Source: Chionoecetes opilio
Lineage: Eukaryota; Arthropoda; Malacostraca; Decapoda; Majidae
DNA: 64,000 nt
Assembly: GCA_016584305.1 (NCBI GenBank)
Contig: JACEEZ010013901.1
Span: 59,759 to 123,758, forward strand
Reading direction: 5' to 3'
In this document: positions 34,039-46,209 of the stretch, piece after piece
Layout of the letters: every line of letters starts with the position of its first letter
How positions within the stretch are numbered: the first letter of the stretch is position 1
The notes under the pieces: model-generated
Told to the model about the DNA's origin: nothing
What the model saw: the letters and a program-made list of their open reading frames with translations, nothing else
The model's database searches: none
Made by a program: the position numbers and the translations under genes

Positions 34039-34398
34039 CCCATGCCCCTTCTCCTTCCTAACCCTAGAAGTTCCAAGCTTATTCCTGGGACAAATCTCGA
34101 GTTTCCAACGTCTATAATTAGTCTCTGGAAGACACATGAAGAACCTAGAAAAAGATACCAATCATGCCACGATCTAAGTCGAGAAGTGCATATGTGAGAA
34201 GAAAGCATTGTTGAATGCATGAAAAGAACTAAACTTTTGGAGGTATAAGGGTATCAAATGCAAGTATGTAATATTATGTATATTAAAAATAGTATTTTAA
34301 TTCGCTTATTCAGCCTTGACAGAGAGAGGTATGCACTCTCAGAGTGCTCTTGTTGATTTTGAAATTATTATTTACTGATCTTTCTTCCAATTCTTCAG

Positions 34399-34589
34399 GC
34401 TTCTGCAGGATGTGACAGGATCCACCCCAGGCCTCTGTGATGCTTGTATTGCCAAGAAGAAATGGTGGTGACATGGGGTCAGAGCATCCACTTGGGTTGT
34501 GCTGTTAAGCTGCCACGACCAATCTCATTGAAGGACATTACGTGGCATCACTACTCAAAAGACAAGGGCAAATATCAGATCAGATACAG
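34399..34589 (+). CDS. Sema2a: Semaphorin-2A-like, exon with start of Ig domain (apparent 1-bp deletion)
   Basis: The exon continues from PSI (LLQDV, then a Cys-containing linker and a Lys run) into the first half of the Ig domain: MVVTWGQSIHLGCAVKLP with the first Ig cysteine, and the Ig Trp in DITWHHYSKDKGKYQIRY. The linker is in one frame and the Ig part in another. The switch lies at the aagaagaaatgg run near 34455-34466. Adding one A restores one open frame and also makes the exon length fit: 2 carried bases + 191 + 1 = 64 codons + 2, matching the phase-2 acceptor downstream. I therefore read this as a homopolymer deletion in the assembly, not a dead gene. The donor is GTATGT at 34590. 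Confidence 0.88.
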
Positions 34590-35206
34590 GTATGTCAAGA
34601 TGTTTTCTTCCAGTACCTCTGTCATCACCTCCATCACTTTGTAGCCAATGAAGTTTTATCAAGAAGCAAGGCTGTCAGATTAAAACTTGTATGTGGGAAA
34701 AGTTGTCAAGCTTATTCTTACACCCATATAACGGCATAAATTACATAAAAATCTTCTTTGGATGATATCTAGCAATACGGATTTATCTGCCTGTGTATAT
34801 GTGCCTAGAGTAAGGATCAAGGATAATTTTTTTTCAACTACTTAACAGGCAATTTATGTTTTCCCTCATAATTTTCATTACCAATCTTTTAATATATTTA
34901 CCCTACCTTCTTTCCACTGTGTCCCAACCCTCTAGCACCTCTCCCTAATACTTGCTCCCGTACCCTTCTTACATTGTTAATTTCTCTTCAAAATTACTTT
35001 TTACATACATGATATTTCCATACAAACACATTATCTTTAGACTTCTTCCATTTTCTGATTTCTGTATCTGTAGACTTCTTTCAATTTCTGATTTGCAGTT
35101 AGTCTTGGAACTGCCCACACTATAACATGGATATGTGGAGTTTTATGGTATAGGCAGGCACAAATAAAAGTTAGTTATGAAGACTCAAGAAGAATTGTCT
35201 TTTCAG

Positions 35207-35378
35207 ACCTGACAAGTATATAGAGACTTCAGAACATGGACTGGTTGTAATGAATGTAAATGAAGCAGACGCTGGTCGATATGACTGCAAGATGGGTGGA
35301 GATATTGTGTGTTCATACAATATTACAGTGGATGCCCATCGATGCTCAGCTCCTGCTCGAACCAATGACTTTCAGAAG
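35207..35378 (+). CDS. Sema2a: Semaphorin-2A-like, second half of Ig domain
   Basis: The exon begins after tcttttcag and completes an AG|A Arg codon. It reads PDKYIETSEHGLVVMNVNEA, then DAGRYDCKMGGDIVCSYNITV and a final AHRCSAPARTNDFQK. The DxGxYxC motif is the classic F-strand of an immunoglobulin fold and carries the second Ig cysteine. The extra cysteine (VCSYNITVDAHRC) is typical of Sema-2a. The exon ends AAG|GTAAAT in phase 0. No stop or frame lesion is visible. It pairs with the preceding exon to give one Ig domain of ordinary length. Confidence 0.92.
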
Positions 35379-35501
35379 GTAAATACGGTGCTGGGTTTTT
35401 GAGAGCGATAATAATTCTTTGCTAAAGAAAAATGCTGATCTGCAAAATAGTTATGTGGTCATTTTGAATGTATTTGTTCTATTACATAAGACTTTCATAT
35501 G

Positions 35502-35504
<3 letters not shown>

Positions 35505-35578
<74 letters not shown>
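35505..35578. repeat. (TA)n in a semaphorin intron
   Basis: About 37 dinucleotides. It lies in the 845-bp intron between the second Ig exon and the basic-tail exon. The rest of this intron shows nothing recognisable. Confidence 0.95.
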
Positions 35579-35581
<3 letters not shown>

Positions 35582-36223
35582 TATTAAACTGAATATCATG
35601 GATGATGACTAAGCTCACAAAAGGTGGAGTGTATGCATATGGAACTGAATAATTGTGTTATGTGCAGAAAGCATCACTATTGGACAGAAGTCTTCGCAAT
35701 ATTTGGAAAATTATTTGGGGACCGCATAAAATTGAGCAGAAGTTAGCTCTGTGAAGATACAAGCATATAGGAGTTCTTCAATACATTTCCTTTCTAATAC
35801 ATAATAAGAAGAGCTTACCTATACTTGATAAAAACGCTTCACATTTCAGTAGCAGGGTTCTCTTTGTTGAAGAAATTTGGGCTCTTTAAGATGATGTGAA
35901 GAGGTTGAAGTGTACTGAAAAGAAAATGGTGGAGTAGATGTGCAACACTACTGTAAGGAATTGTACACAAATTTAAGAGTTAAGAAGTAGGTTAAAAATG
36001 AGGGTATAATTTATTTATGTAAGGAGAAAAGTTAGATTGCACTTTGGTGGCTATGTGGAGAGAGTAATTACAATTATACTTAATAATGGAAAAATAGGGG
36101 CTGTAACATGCTCCTACCCATTTAACAAAATGAATAGCACTATACTACTAAAGCTCGTATTCTGTACAGCTTATGTTTGGATTTACCAGAGAACTTCTTT
36201 TCCTAAAGTCATGCATATTACAG

Positions 36224-36295
36224 GTCTACAGTGATTGGTGCCATGAATTTGAGAAGTACAAGTTAGCAATGAAGACTTGGGAAAGGAAACAAGCA
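36224..36295 (+). CDS. Sema2a: Semaphorin-2A-like, C-terminal basic segment exon
   Basis: A 72-bp exon after catattacag encodes VYSDWCHEFEKYKLAMKTWE and then RKQA. The WCHEFEKYK...MK.WE.KQ stretch is a signature of the class 2 semaphorin tail after the Ig domain. It enters in phase 0. The donor reads caagca|gtgagt, which leaves phase 0, but the terminal exon needs phase 1. A single lost G (CAG|GTGAGT being the consensus donor) would reconcile them. Such a loss in a GG pair fits the other homopolymer error at about 34460. Confidence 0.87.
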
Positions 36296-36837
36296 GTGAG
36301 TATTTATTTATAACAGAACTCCAGAATATAATATTTATCATATTGAAGAAGATAATAGATTCTACCAAATTTTGTCAAAAAAAATAAATGGTATGAAAAT
36401 TTGTATTATATGAAAAATAACAAATATGAAATTGAATTTCACAGAAGTATAGATTTTACAAAAATATTGTAAACTTAAAAAAAAAATGTGCAATATTTTT
36501 CATATACTCTCATATGTCATGTATGACGTATGACATACTCATATGACTCTTCTTTTGCTTACATCCGTATACATATAACTTTTTGTTTCTATTCATTTTT
36601 TCGTAGCCTAAGTTATACTCATACTTTTTCATTACATTTTCATGATAGATAGATGTGTATGCATGCTTGCTTGTCGGTAGATGCCCCAATATACCCACAC
36701 ACAATATACTCACACAATTTTTTTTTCTTTTCAAATAGTGATATGTTTGCTTTCCTGTTTGAAATCTATCATCCCAAGATTTCTCCACAACCAGGTTCCA
36801 TTGTTAGTGGTTTATCACAGCTGCTTCATAGTGCTTA

Positions 36838-37570
36838 AGGTGTCAGATCTCAGCGGTGCACAACCCCCTATATGTAAACCATGCTGCGCCAGCTCACTCT
36901 GTCCCATACACGGCTTTCACACTCCTGGATGCTTAGACCCCTGTGTCTCAATAGCTTCTTGACCCTATCTCTCCACTCCTTTCTTGTTCTTACCCTCCCT
37001 TTTTCACCTTTTACATGTGATCTATACATTTTCTTAATCATTCTCGCCTCATCCATTCTTTACATAATATGTAAAGAATGGATGAGGCGAGAATGATTAA
37101 GAAAATGTATAGATCACATGTAAAAGGTGAAAAAGGGAGGGTAAGAACAAGAAAGGAGTGGAGAGATAGGGTCAAGGAGCTATATTATAACCGTACTACT
37201 TCTGTTCTCTTTCGTCTGCTCACCAGTAAGCTAAGTTGATTTCCACATATATCTTTGACCCTATTGTTTCTCACTTTATCAAACCATATCACCCCTGATA
37301 TTGTTCTGGAACATTTCACCCCCAGCACCTCCTTTCTTTTACTTACCTTTACATTCAGTGCCCATGCCTCGCAGGCATACAAAACAGTTCGAGCTACAAT
37401 TCCTACAAACATGCCCATCTTTCCTTCCACAAACATGTGCTGCCACCAATGAATGCCTAATATTATTTTGATTTTCCACCTTCTCCAGCCGCTTACATAT
37501 CTCCACTATATGCTTAAGTATAAGGACCACCCTTTTCCACTTTACAGCCTTCAGCATGATGAATTAATTT
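36838..37570 (-). pseudogene. LINE C-terminal fragment with inverted duplication
   Basis: The minus strand has LYACEAWALNVKVSKRKEVL (typical LYGxExWxL... region), then IWFDKVRNNRVKDICGNQLS, and further on MDEARMIKKMYRSHVKGEKG and RVRTRKEWRDRVK. Between them, 37067-37183 is a reverse-complement duplicate of the last part, so the reading frame is interrupted by an inverted copy of itself. Confidence 0.8.
36949..37183. repeat. Near-perfect palindrome with about 117-bp arms
   Basis: The arms meet at ctttacata-a-tatgtaaag (centre 37066) and extend to gggtcaaRgagct. Only one mismatch was noticed near the outer end. A one-base spacer means it would fold completely. Confidence 0.92.
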
Positions 37571-38132
37571 GTCGTTAACTGGCTATAAAGATGACACGTG
37601 CGAGGAGGCAGGACTGTTGCACAAGCAAGTAGTGGCGGGTTGACAAGGTGTACGCTATGACGGGCGCGGTTATATATATACAACCATGCCCGGGAATTTT
37701 TTATTGTTAATTAAAATGTATTTTTATTTTTTTCACTATCCCATTATCATTTGTCTTTTTTTCTCCAAATATACTGGATACGGGGAGGTGCCAGATACAA
37801 GAATGCCAGATAAAGAGAGTTCCACTGTATACACAATATGATAAATGCACAAAAATAAGCAGGAATGCCTTTGTCTGTCATTCCATGTGTACCAACAGCT
37901 GGTTCTACTAGCAGCACATACAAATATTAACGACGCAGTTGCAAATTTGAATATGTGGTTGAAGATAAAAGCCTTAGATCGGAAGATAAAAGCCTACATG
38001 GGCTATGCTGCAGGGGTCCCCAACCCGCAGAGTACCGCGGGCCGCATCGACAAGCCCGAGAGGGCCCGAGGGCCGCACCAATAAAAAAACTCTGAAAACC
38101 CATATACAGAACAATTTTTTTTAAAGAGTTTA

Positions 38133-39944
38133 TTAATGAGACACCTGGTGACATTTCTCAGCACAAAGCTGATAAAAATCAGGGGTAATGGAACTAACAC
38201 TCAGCAAGAGAACGTCGTCCAAGTGGTCATCTGTGAGCTGTGCACGGGTCTTCGATTTTGTCAGTTTTATCTTGCTAAACAGCTGTTCGCACAAGTACAC
38301 TATGTTGATCCAAACATCGACGACACTTTCATCGCGTTCTGTACCAGGGCTGGCAATTGACGTGTGCGAACTTGAGACTGCCAGAAGGTGAGGGGGGAGG
38401 ATCCGTTGAACTTTGAGCGCAGCTCGTCAGAACACTGGAGCTCATTGAGCTCGAGCTGGAGGTCAGCGGGGGCACACTCTGGGTCTGCGTCGAAGGGTGC
38501 GCTGAACAGCTTCAGCTCTGGGGTGTAGCGGCGTACATCAGCAAAACGGCTGGCAAACTCTTTCCTCAAGTCCCCAACGACGTCCACGTATTTCTCTGTG
38601 CTGGTGGGCTTAACTGACGCCAACTTAGAGAAGTGGGTGAAGTCCTTCTTCTTCAGCTGAGACTCCCATAGCTTGAGCTTCATCTCGAAGGCGTGAACCT
38701 TTGACATCATGTCTGGGACGAGGATATCTCTGCCTTGGAGCTGAAGGTTCAGGTTGTTCAGGTGAGTGGTCAGGTCGGCGAGAAAAGCGAGATCGGCGAC
38801 CCAGGCGGCATCCTCAAACTGCGGGAATTCAGCTCCCTTGGAGGACAAGAACTCCGACAGCTGCTTTCTGAGGTCGAAGACACGCTTTAGCATAGAGCCG
38901 CGGCTGAGCCAGCGCACGTCGCAGAAGTAGACCAGGTCGCCATACTCCGCCTTGGCATCGGCAAGCAGGTCCCGGAACTGGTGGTGGTTGAGTCCTCTTG
39001 CCAACACAAATTTCATTGCTTTCACCACGACGCTCATGACGTCAGACAGCGTCGCAGACTTGGCACACAGGGCTTCTTAGTGCACAATGCAGTGAAATCG
39101 CACAATGTCCTGTTGATGGCCCAAGTCGCGGCAGTGCTTCGTCAGGAGCGAAGCAAATCCCTTCGTGGAGCCAACCATGGCTGGGGCACCGTCGGTGGTC
39201 ACTGCGGACAACTTGGCTAAGTCCAATCCCATTTCGTCCACACACTTCAACACTGCACAGAGGACATCGGCACCGGTGGTGGTACCCTTGAGCGGGACGA
39301 GCTGCAGGAACTCCTCCACTACATCCAGGTTGTCTGTCACTCCACGGAAGAAGATCACCAGCTGGGCAGTGTCCTTCACATCCGTGGACTCGTCCAAGGC
39401 CAGTGAGAAGTAGCGCACACCTTGACAACGTTCCCGCAGGGTAGAGAGAACGTTGGAGGCCATCTCCTCGACACGGCGGGTGATGGGTGGAGGCGGAGAG
39501 GCTGATCTGACTGAACACCCCCTTCTTCTCCGGGCAGGACGTCCTCCACAGCGGCCATCATACACTACTTGATGAATCTCCATCGGCGAAGAGCTTGAGG
39601 CTCCGGGCGACCAGGTGAGCAACCCGGTAGCTGGCACGAGTGTTGCTTGCTCCGACTGACATTGAAAAGGCCTTCTTGAACAGTGTTGTCTGCTTCTCCA
39701 GAAGTGAAGACAGGCGAGACACCTCCTCCTTCCTGTCCTCCTCGGACATCTTTGCGTACTTGGCGTGAAGTGTTTCGAAGTGCCTCTTCACATTGTATTC
39801 TTTGCACACGGACACAGTGTCATGGCAGATGAGGCACAGGAGCTTTCCCTTTCGCTCGGCAAAGAAGTAGCGCGCCCACGCGCTTTTGAAAACACGCTTT
39901 TCATCCTCGCACTTTCGTTTCTTAGAAAGGGAAGCCATCTGCAA
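38133..39944 (-). pseudogene. hAT transposase, ZBED5/SCAND3/GTF2IRD2-like, decayed
   Basis: The N-terminus (KKRKCEDEKRVFKSAWARYF; CLICHDTVSVCKEYNVKRHF) is a BED-like zinc finger (CxxC...HxxxxH). The catalytic region has SLALDESTDVKDTAQLVIFF (first Asp), LSAVTTDGAPAMVGSTKGFA (second Asp), the RFHCIVH box and CDVRWLSRGSMLKRVFDLRK. The C-terminal dimerisation part (VYLCEQLFSKIKLTKSKTRA) is in another frame near 38300-38250 and ends at TAA about 38133. Lesions: frame shifts near 39590-39500, CAA to TAA at 39077 just after HCIVH, and a shift near 38300. It belongs to the group that has been domesticated in mammals, but this copy is dead. Confidence 0.88.
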
Positions 39945-40011
39945 AGAGAAAAGAAGACTAAACTCGTATAAAAATATACTTAACCTAACCTCCTAACCTG
40001 AACTAACCAAT

Positions 40012-40036
40012 TAACCTAACCTAACCTAACCTAACC
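40012..40036. repeat. Interstitial telomere-like (CCTAA)n
   Basis: Five tandem CCTAA units (TTAGG on the other strand, the arthropod telomere repeat) with degenerate flanks from 39979. They lie upstream of the hAT gene inside its element. Shorter runs occur at about 2160-2190, 12430-12480 and 57580-57650. Confidence 0.8.
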
Positions 40037-40904
40037 ATAACTTAACCTATCCTAAAACACGCTCTTGAGAAAAAAGATGTTTCAACACACGTTTGGAATG
40101 ATGGAGGGCCGCACCGATGACCAAAAGGAAATGATCTGGCGGGCCGCACGGAATGGCCTCGCGGGCCCCATGTGGCCCACAGGCCACGGGTTGGGCTATG
40201 GGCTCCAACGTTAAAATTAAATATTAATAATAATAATATTTTAGCGCATTTTTCACTGATAACCGTAAATTTCCTGTGCTTTAATTGACATTTAGGAAAA
40301 AATATGTGCATCATTGTAGTAGTTGAAAACTTGTGATGTGTTGAAAGGTAATGCTTTAGGGGCGTTTAGAAGGCATGAGCGGTACCTGGAAGGCACGTCG
40401 GTGTACTTGTACCGTCCTGGTTATCTTCGTATAAGTGTTCTTTGTGAAAAGTGTGTGTGGGGAAAAGATACATATGCACAGTAGTAAGTGTATATAAATA
40501 TACTATCAATTAGGTATATATAATGTACACAGAAAAAAGAATTCAGGATCACAGCGACGCAGAGGGAGAAGCGTCTTGACCAGCAATCACCCCGACTCCA
40601 GCTGAACTCTGTCTGACCTGACAGCCAACCTCACGCCTATGCCAGGCAAAGGCAAAGGCGGTTATGTACCATTATGTATGCACTCCCTAACTGAAAACCG
40701 TGCCCTACGGTTCAATGATAAATAGGGAGACAAAAGGCATAAACAATAATACTGAAATGGATAATTACCGTTACCATAAACCATGATGGTACACTAGTGG
40801 TACATAGTGGTACACTAAAATCATCATTGTCAAGTCTAATTCTCAGCAAAAGTCGCCACAAAGATAAAAAAATGTATAACCCACAAAAATTAATTACATT
40901 TTTT

Positions 40905-41045
40905 CTTTGTGTATAGGCTACCTATAGCGTCTGTAGGCTCTCTCCATGAGGGTTTAGATGTTGAGCCCTCTGGATTCCTTTGAGTGTTATGATGGTTGGC
41001 CCTCGCCCGTGGTGGCGCAGGCGGGGTTGTTAGAGTGCGTAGAGC
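40905..41045 (-). mobile_element. SINE family A, 3' fragment
   Basis: The reverse strand gives the family's body (cctgcgccaccacgggcgag; ggccaaccatc) and a decayed end. It has no tRNA-like head. Confidence 0.65.
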
Positions 41046-41760
<715 letters not shown>

Positions 41761-41824
41761 TGTAGAGGTTCATGCCACCCCCGGTGTCCTCCGATGCACT
41801 CGCCGTCGGAGGTATATCGAGCTT

Positions 41825-42047
<223 letters not shown>

Positions 42048-42224
42048 CAGTGGGCGCCGTAAATACTGGGGCCCCTCACCCATGCGTAGCGCATTTGAAG
42101 GGCCCCAATAAATGTTGCCAAACCATCCTCTATGTTTAGATTTGGTATATATCGATGACATGTGGCAACCCTGTAGGTTCTAGTCTACCCCCTGGAAGTG
42201 ATACGTGTCATTACGTGAGTCAGT

Positions 42225-42628
42225 AGCAGTAGCTTATTGTGTGTCTGGGGTCGTATCTGTTTCGCTTCAGCGGCCGCCGCACACGAAGTCGGTGGGAAGT
42301 AACTACACAAAAGTTACTCTTATCGAACCATAATACTCCTTTCCACTGTTCTACACTCCAGTTCTTATGTTTTTTTGCAAATGTGAGTCGTTTGCGGCGC
42401 ATTTTGTCAGTCAGTAACGGTTTTAGGGCGGCTACCCTGCTTCGAAGGTCAAGATGGTGTTTGAGGCGGTGCTGTACCTTTCGGATGGCAACGTGTTTTA
42501 GCAACTCTGGGTACATGGATTTTAGTTCTTTTGCAGTTAATCTTGGATTCAGAGTCACTACAAGCTTTAGGAGTTTGTCTGTAAGCTGTGACGTTTTTCT
42601 CTTACTCCCAGGTCGTTTCTTATACTAA
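42225..42628 (-). pseudogene. Tc1-like transposase fragment
   Basis: The minus strand reads NPRLTAKELKSMYPELLKHV, VQHRLKHHLDLRSRVAALKP, KMRRKRLTFAKKHKNWSVEQ, then WKGVLWFDKSNF and RVRRPLKRNRYDPR. This is the second helix-turn-helix and the first part of the DDE domain. WFDKSNF stands where WSDESxF (first catalytic Asp) is expected. The remaining DDE region is absent. Confidence 0.85.
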
Positions 42629-42745
42629 GGAACAACTGTTGGTTAGGGTACGCCGTATAACAAAAATTCTTTTTCTCAACTTTGGCATGCCAATTTCCTA
42701 TGTAAAATGGAATTCTAAGACGACTTTATCTATTTCCATTTTTGC

Positions 42746-45553
42746 ATTTGAGCAATTCTTACTATGCAAAATCGCACTTTTATATTGCACCCTTTTCGAA
42801 TAATGCTTAAATGAGTACGCAGTGTCCAGTTGGTCCTGTGTATTGCATCATGCACCAATATGAGTTCCAATTACGAGCGTGGTAAGCTCTTTCTGATCAG
42901 TTGGTTCATCAGGCACTACATCACAGTGTCACAACCTCTACGTTGGCCTAGAATGTGTCCATCATGTCCTTAGACCTGAAGCAGGGCATGGTCTCCCAGT
43001 GGTGCGCCCGAGCCCGGATGAACCCGTCTCTGGCCTGCTGCCCCACCACTGCTGCCGCAGCCTCTGTCACCTGCTTCACGACTCTTTCGGTGCTCTGAGT
43101 GTGGATAGAGAACTCCGGAACCTCGTACGGCTTGACCAGGATCTCCTGGATCTGATCCCCGGACAGTGAACAGGTGAATGCCGGCTCGTGCACCTGGCCA
43201 GGCTGTCAGCTGATCAGTGTCTGCAAGCTGGTGGCTGACAAGTTCAGCTTGGGTGTGATGCGAGGTCTTACACTGGTGTCCCCATACTCCTCGCCAGCCC
43301 TCAGCTTGAAAATCTGGGTCACGGCGAACCTGCGGTTGTCCTCACTCTGACTCGCCATCAGCGAGAGGAGGACACATTCTAAGTGTGCGAACCATGCTCC
43401 TGTCCGCACGTAGAAGGTCACAGCTGTTTGGACCTTCTTGGGCTGCGACCTCATCACTCTGAGCTGCGTGAGGATGTGCTTGGGGCCGTCCTCTAGTCTG
43501 TGGTGAGCCTTGATGTCGTAGTAGAGTTTGAAGTACACCTGCAGGCAGTACTTGACTAGGATTTCCAGGGTGTTCAGTTCTTTGCCAGTCAGTCCATGCT
43601 TTCTGGTCCACATGTACACGAGCGACTGGGCTGTGGTGAGCCATCTGGAGTGGGACACCTTGCCACACTTGATCTCCTGCAGCTCGGACGGGAGAACGCC
43701 CCGCTTCACAGCCTGGACCAGCTGGTAGGAGACCTGCTGGTCAGTGGACATGTTGACCAGGATATACTCCGCTATCTCCGTGAGATCTTCACCGCCTGGC
43801 ACTCCTCTGAACTCTGCGTTTTACTGCATCTCATTCACGCTGGACAGCAAACTGTACACTGGACCCGTGAAGCCAGTGTCAGATGAGGTAGGCCCGTCGA
43901 TGCTGGTGATAAGGTGGCGCTGGGGCAACTCGTTTGTGTGCAACACGCATATACTCCAGAAGAGCTTGCGTCCCAGCATCTTCTCCAAATGGGCGTGAGT
44001 ACCACCCTTCCACCCCGTGTTGGCCCTGGTTGAGTCACCTTGCAGTACGATCAGTGAGTCAGTGGAGTCGTATGTCACCAGCAGATCATAGAGAGCCTGA
44101 GCCACCTTGAACGCAGGCTTTTCAGGTGGCACCGGGTCCTCTGGTACAAAGTGCCAAAGGCACCTTCCAGATGGCTCCTCTGTCACTGACACATGCTCCT
44201 CCCTGATCAATCTTGGGTGCAGTTTCCCATAGCTGTCGGGCACCATCGCCCTGGTCTTGTCCTTCCTCCCATCGTAACCCAATCCAACTATTTTGGTACC
44301 CTGGTGCTTCCCCTGGTCAAGGTCCCTGGTCGATGCCATGGCATCCTGCCTGGCCCTCCTCAGCTTGTTAGGATCGCAGACCAGGTACGACATGTCTGGA
44401 GAGAGGTGGCCGTCAGCGATAAGGTCCTGGAGGAATCCAGAAGCCAAGGCAGCAGCAGCAGTGGGCGGAACGTCGAACCGGATGCTTGCCAGCGCCAGCT
44501 TCCGGACTGGCATTGTGTTTCTTCTTGCAGCTGGCCTGTCCAAGTACTGCATCACAAGGGGTGCCAGGGACCCCAGCCTCTCCCTGAGCAGTCGGTCTAC
44601 CAGTATGGCAGCCTCCTGTTGCTCCTGCCTCTTTCCTCTGAGTGGCAGGGTGAACGCCATCTCATCCTCAGAATCCTGGTGATCTTCAGCCTGGCCCAGG
44701 AACATCTGCTCCTGCAGCTCAAGACGTCTGACCTTTTCATCTTTCTGCTTCTGCTTCTTCAGCTTAGCCTCCTCTTCCAACTGCTTTCTCTTTGCTGCTT
44801 TCACTTGTCTATGCGTCTCATTCTTGTCTACCCCTGTCATCATCATTGCACTCTCCTCCCCAACTTTGATCCTCTGGTAGTACAGCCACTCCAGGTCTAA
44901 AGTAGGGACTTTGCTAGCCAGGGGGCAGTCACACTGCACGTGTGCTCTCGCGTGGCACAGCTGGGGGTTGGAGCAGTGGGATTCCTGGTCCTTGCAGAGG
45001 AAGATCGTGTGAGGGCAGGCCGTTATGTCAAACAACCTGTCCATATTCTTCTCCACGAATTTCTTTACTGCTTTAGTTGCTCTGTCTCTCACCACTTCAC
45101 TAACCTTCTTCCAAAAATTATCTATCCATCTGGTCACGGACCGGTCAATAACAACCACTGGAGGTGCAAACTGGGCGTTTGATTTCTTCCACTGGGCAAG
45201 CACCATGGGGGTCAGATCCTTCGCAATGTCTCTCACTGGGTACCCCCGCTTGTCAACACCCTCCCGGATGCCGCTGAGTTCTTGGAGAAGGATTCCCCTC
45301 TTCATCACGCCGCGATACGTAGGCACCTCACTCTCAGCAAACTCTCGTCCACCGCCAACAAAGGCGGCCAACTTGGATCCAGAGCTCTGTCTAGTTGCGG
45401 GCTTCGAACCACTTGGTTTACAAGGAGAAGCCATCCTGAAAAAGACGATCAAGAATTGATTATAGGTGCAAATGAAGCCGTTACTTTAGCGGGGCTAAGC
45501 TATATTTTGCATATAAATATAGAAGTCCATTTTTGCATAGCAAGAAGTGCTCA
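42746..45553. repeat. Inverted repeats bracketing the D...D...CxxH gene
   Basis: tttgagcaattcttactatg (42748 on) matches the reverse complement of the segment ending at about 45553 at 34 of 40 positions. The left copy also adjoins the Tc1 fragment's 5' side, so it may instead belong to that element. Confidence 0.5.
42948..45434 (-). pseudogene. Uncharacterised transposase-like protein with D...D...CxxH layout, two in-frame stops
   Basis: The start is the ATG at 45434 (MASPCKPSGSK), directly after an acceptor-like cgtctttttcagg. One frame runs for about 829 codons with only two stops: TAA 43821-43823 (after SSVNEMQ) and TGA near 43206. Features in order: a basic N-terminus, a Cys/His cluster (TACPHTIFLCKDQESHCS; LCHARAHVQCDCPL), a long Lys/Glu coiled coil with a DSEDE patch, then KIVGLGYDGRKDKT, the EEHVSVTEEP block, IVLQGDSTRANTGWKGGTHA and ICVLHTNELPQRHLITSIDG. 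After the first stop come GKVSHSRWLTTAQSLVYMWT and, after the second, STERVVKQVTEAAAAVVG and ARDGFIRARAHHWETMP. I recognise this as a recurrent unnamed family of arthropods and cnidarians. The spacing of two Asp blocks and CxxH resembles hAT-type RNase H folds, which is inference. Inverted repeats flank it. Confidence 0.75.
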
Positions 45554-46209
45554 AACCAAAAAGTTGAAGAGGACAAACCACCCTTAAAATGCAATTAAAC
45601 ATAAGAAAACACCCTGTCAAATTCGAAATAATCTATATTTCACTTTTCATTGGACCTACGGTGTACCCTAAATTCACCACGTGGTCATGGGAGTAGAGGG
45701 AAGGGAGTAGAGGGTGGGTGGAGGTGAATGAGAAAGGGGAGAGAAGGTGGAAGGGGGTGCAAAAAAGGGGGGGAGGTAGGATTGAAGTCGCGCGTAACGG
45801 TTTCTTATCATCACGATAGACATAAGATGATCCCGGTAGTGTCACGAAGCTGCTACATAGATAATAATAGCGTCACGATAGACTTACGATAGCGCTGCGT
45901 TGGGTACAAAAATCGGGGAGCTTCCCGATTTTTTAGTGCACGCACTAACTTATTGTGGCCTCGGCCGAGCTCGTCACGATCGGTCACGATGGACCCATAA
46001 CCAGGACCATGACGGCGCTGTGCATTGCATTGTTGGCGCGTTCGTGGTTCCATTATGGAATATGTGAAGGGGCTTTGGGGAAGAGGAAAGATCCTCGGTG
46101 CTGCCGCGTGATACAATAGACTCGAGAGGGTAGGGTAGGTAAGGGACAAGGGAGGGGTGCGCAGACCTCTTCCACTGCCCACAAACTCGTCTCTGCGCAT
46201 CTGAATCAT

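Larger units (their letters stand above)
218..34398 (+). other. Semaphorin intron of about 34 kb, filled with repeats
   Basis: The intron runs from the GTATGT donor at 218 to the ttcttcag acceptor ending at 34398. Phase 2 leaves the first exon and phase 2 is needed at the next. Almost all of it is assignable to transposons or simple repeats, described separately. Confidence 0.85.
38005..40198 (-). mobile_element. hAT element (ZBED/Charlie type)
   Basis: The left end CAGGGGTCCCCAACCCG is a standard Charlie-like hAT terminus. The right end has its mirror in decayed form (ccacgggttggg). GGGCTATG occurs next to both ends (about 38001 and 40194), a candidate 8-bp target duplication, although the last bases of the right terminus are ambiguous. 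The transposase pseudogene fills the interior. Subterminal gggccgca repeats are present. Confidence 0.75.
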
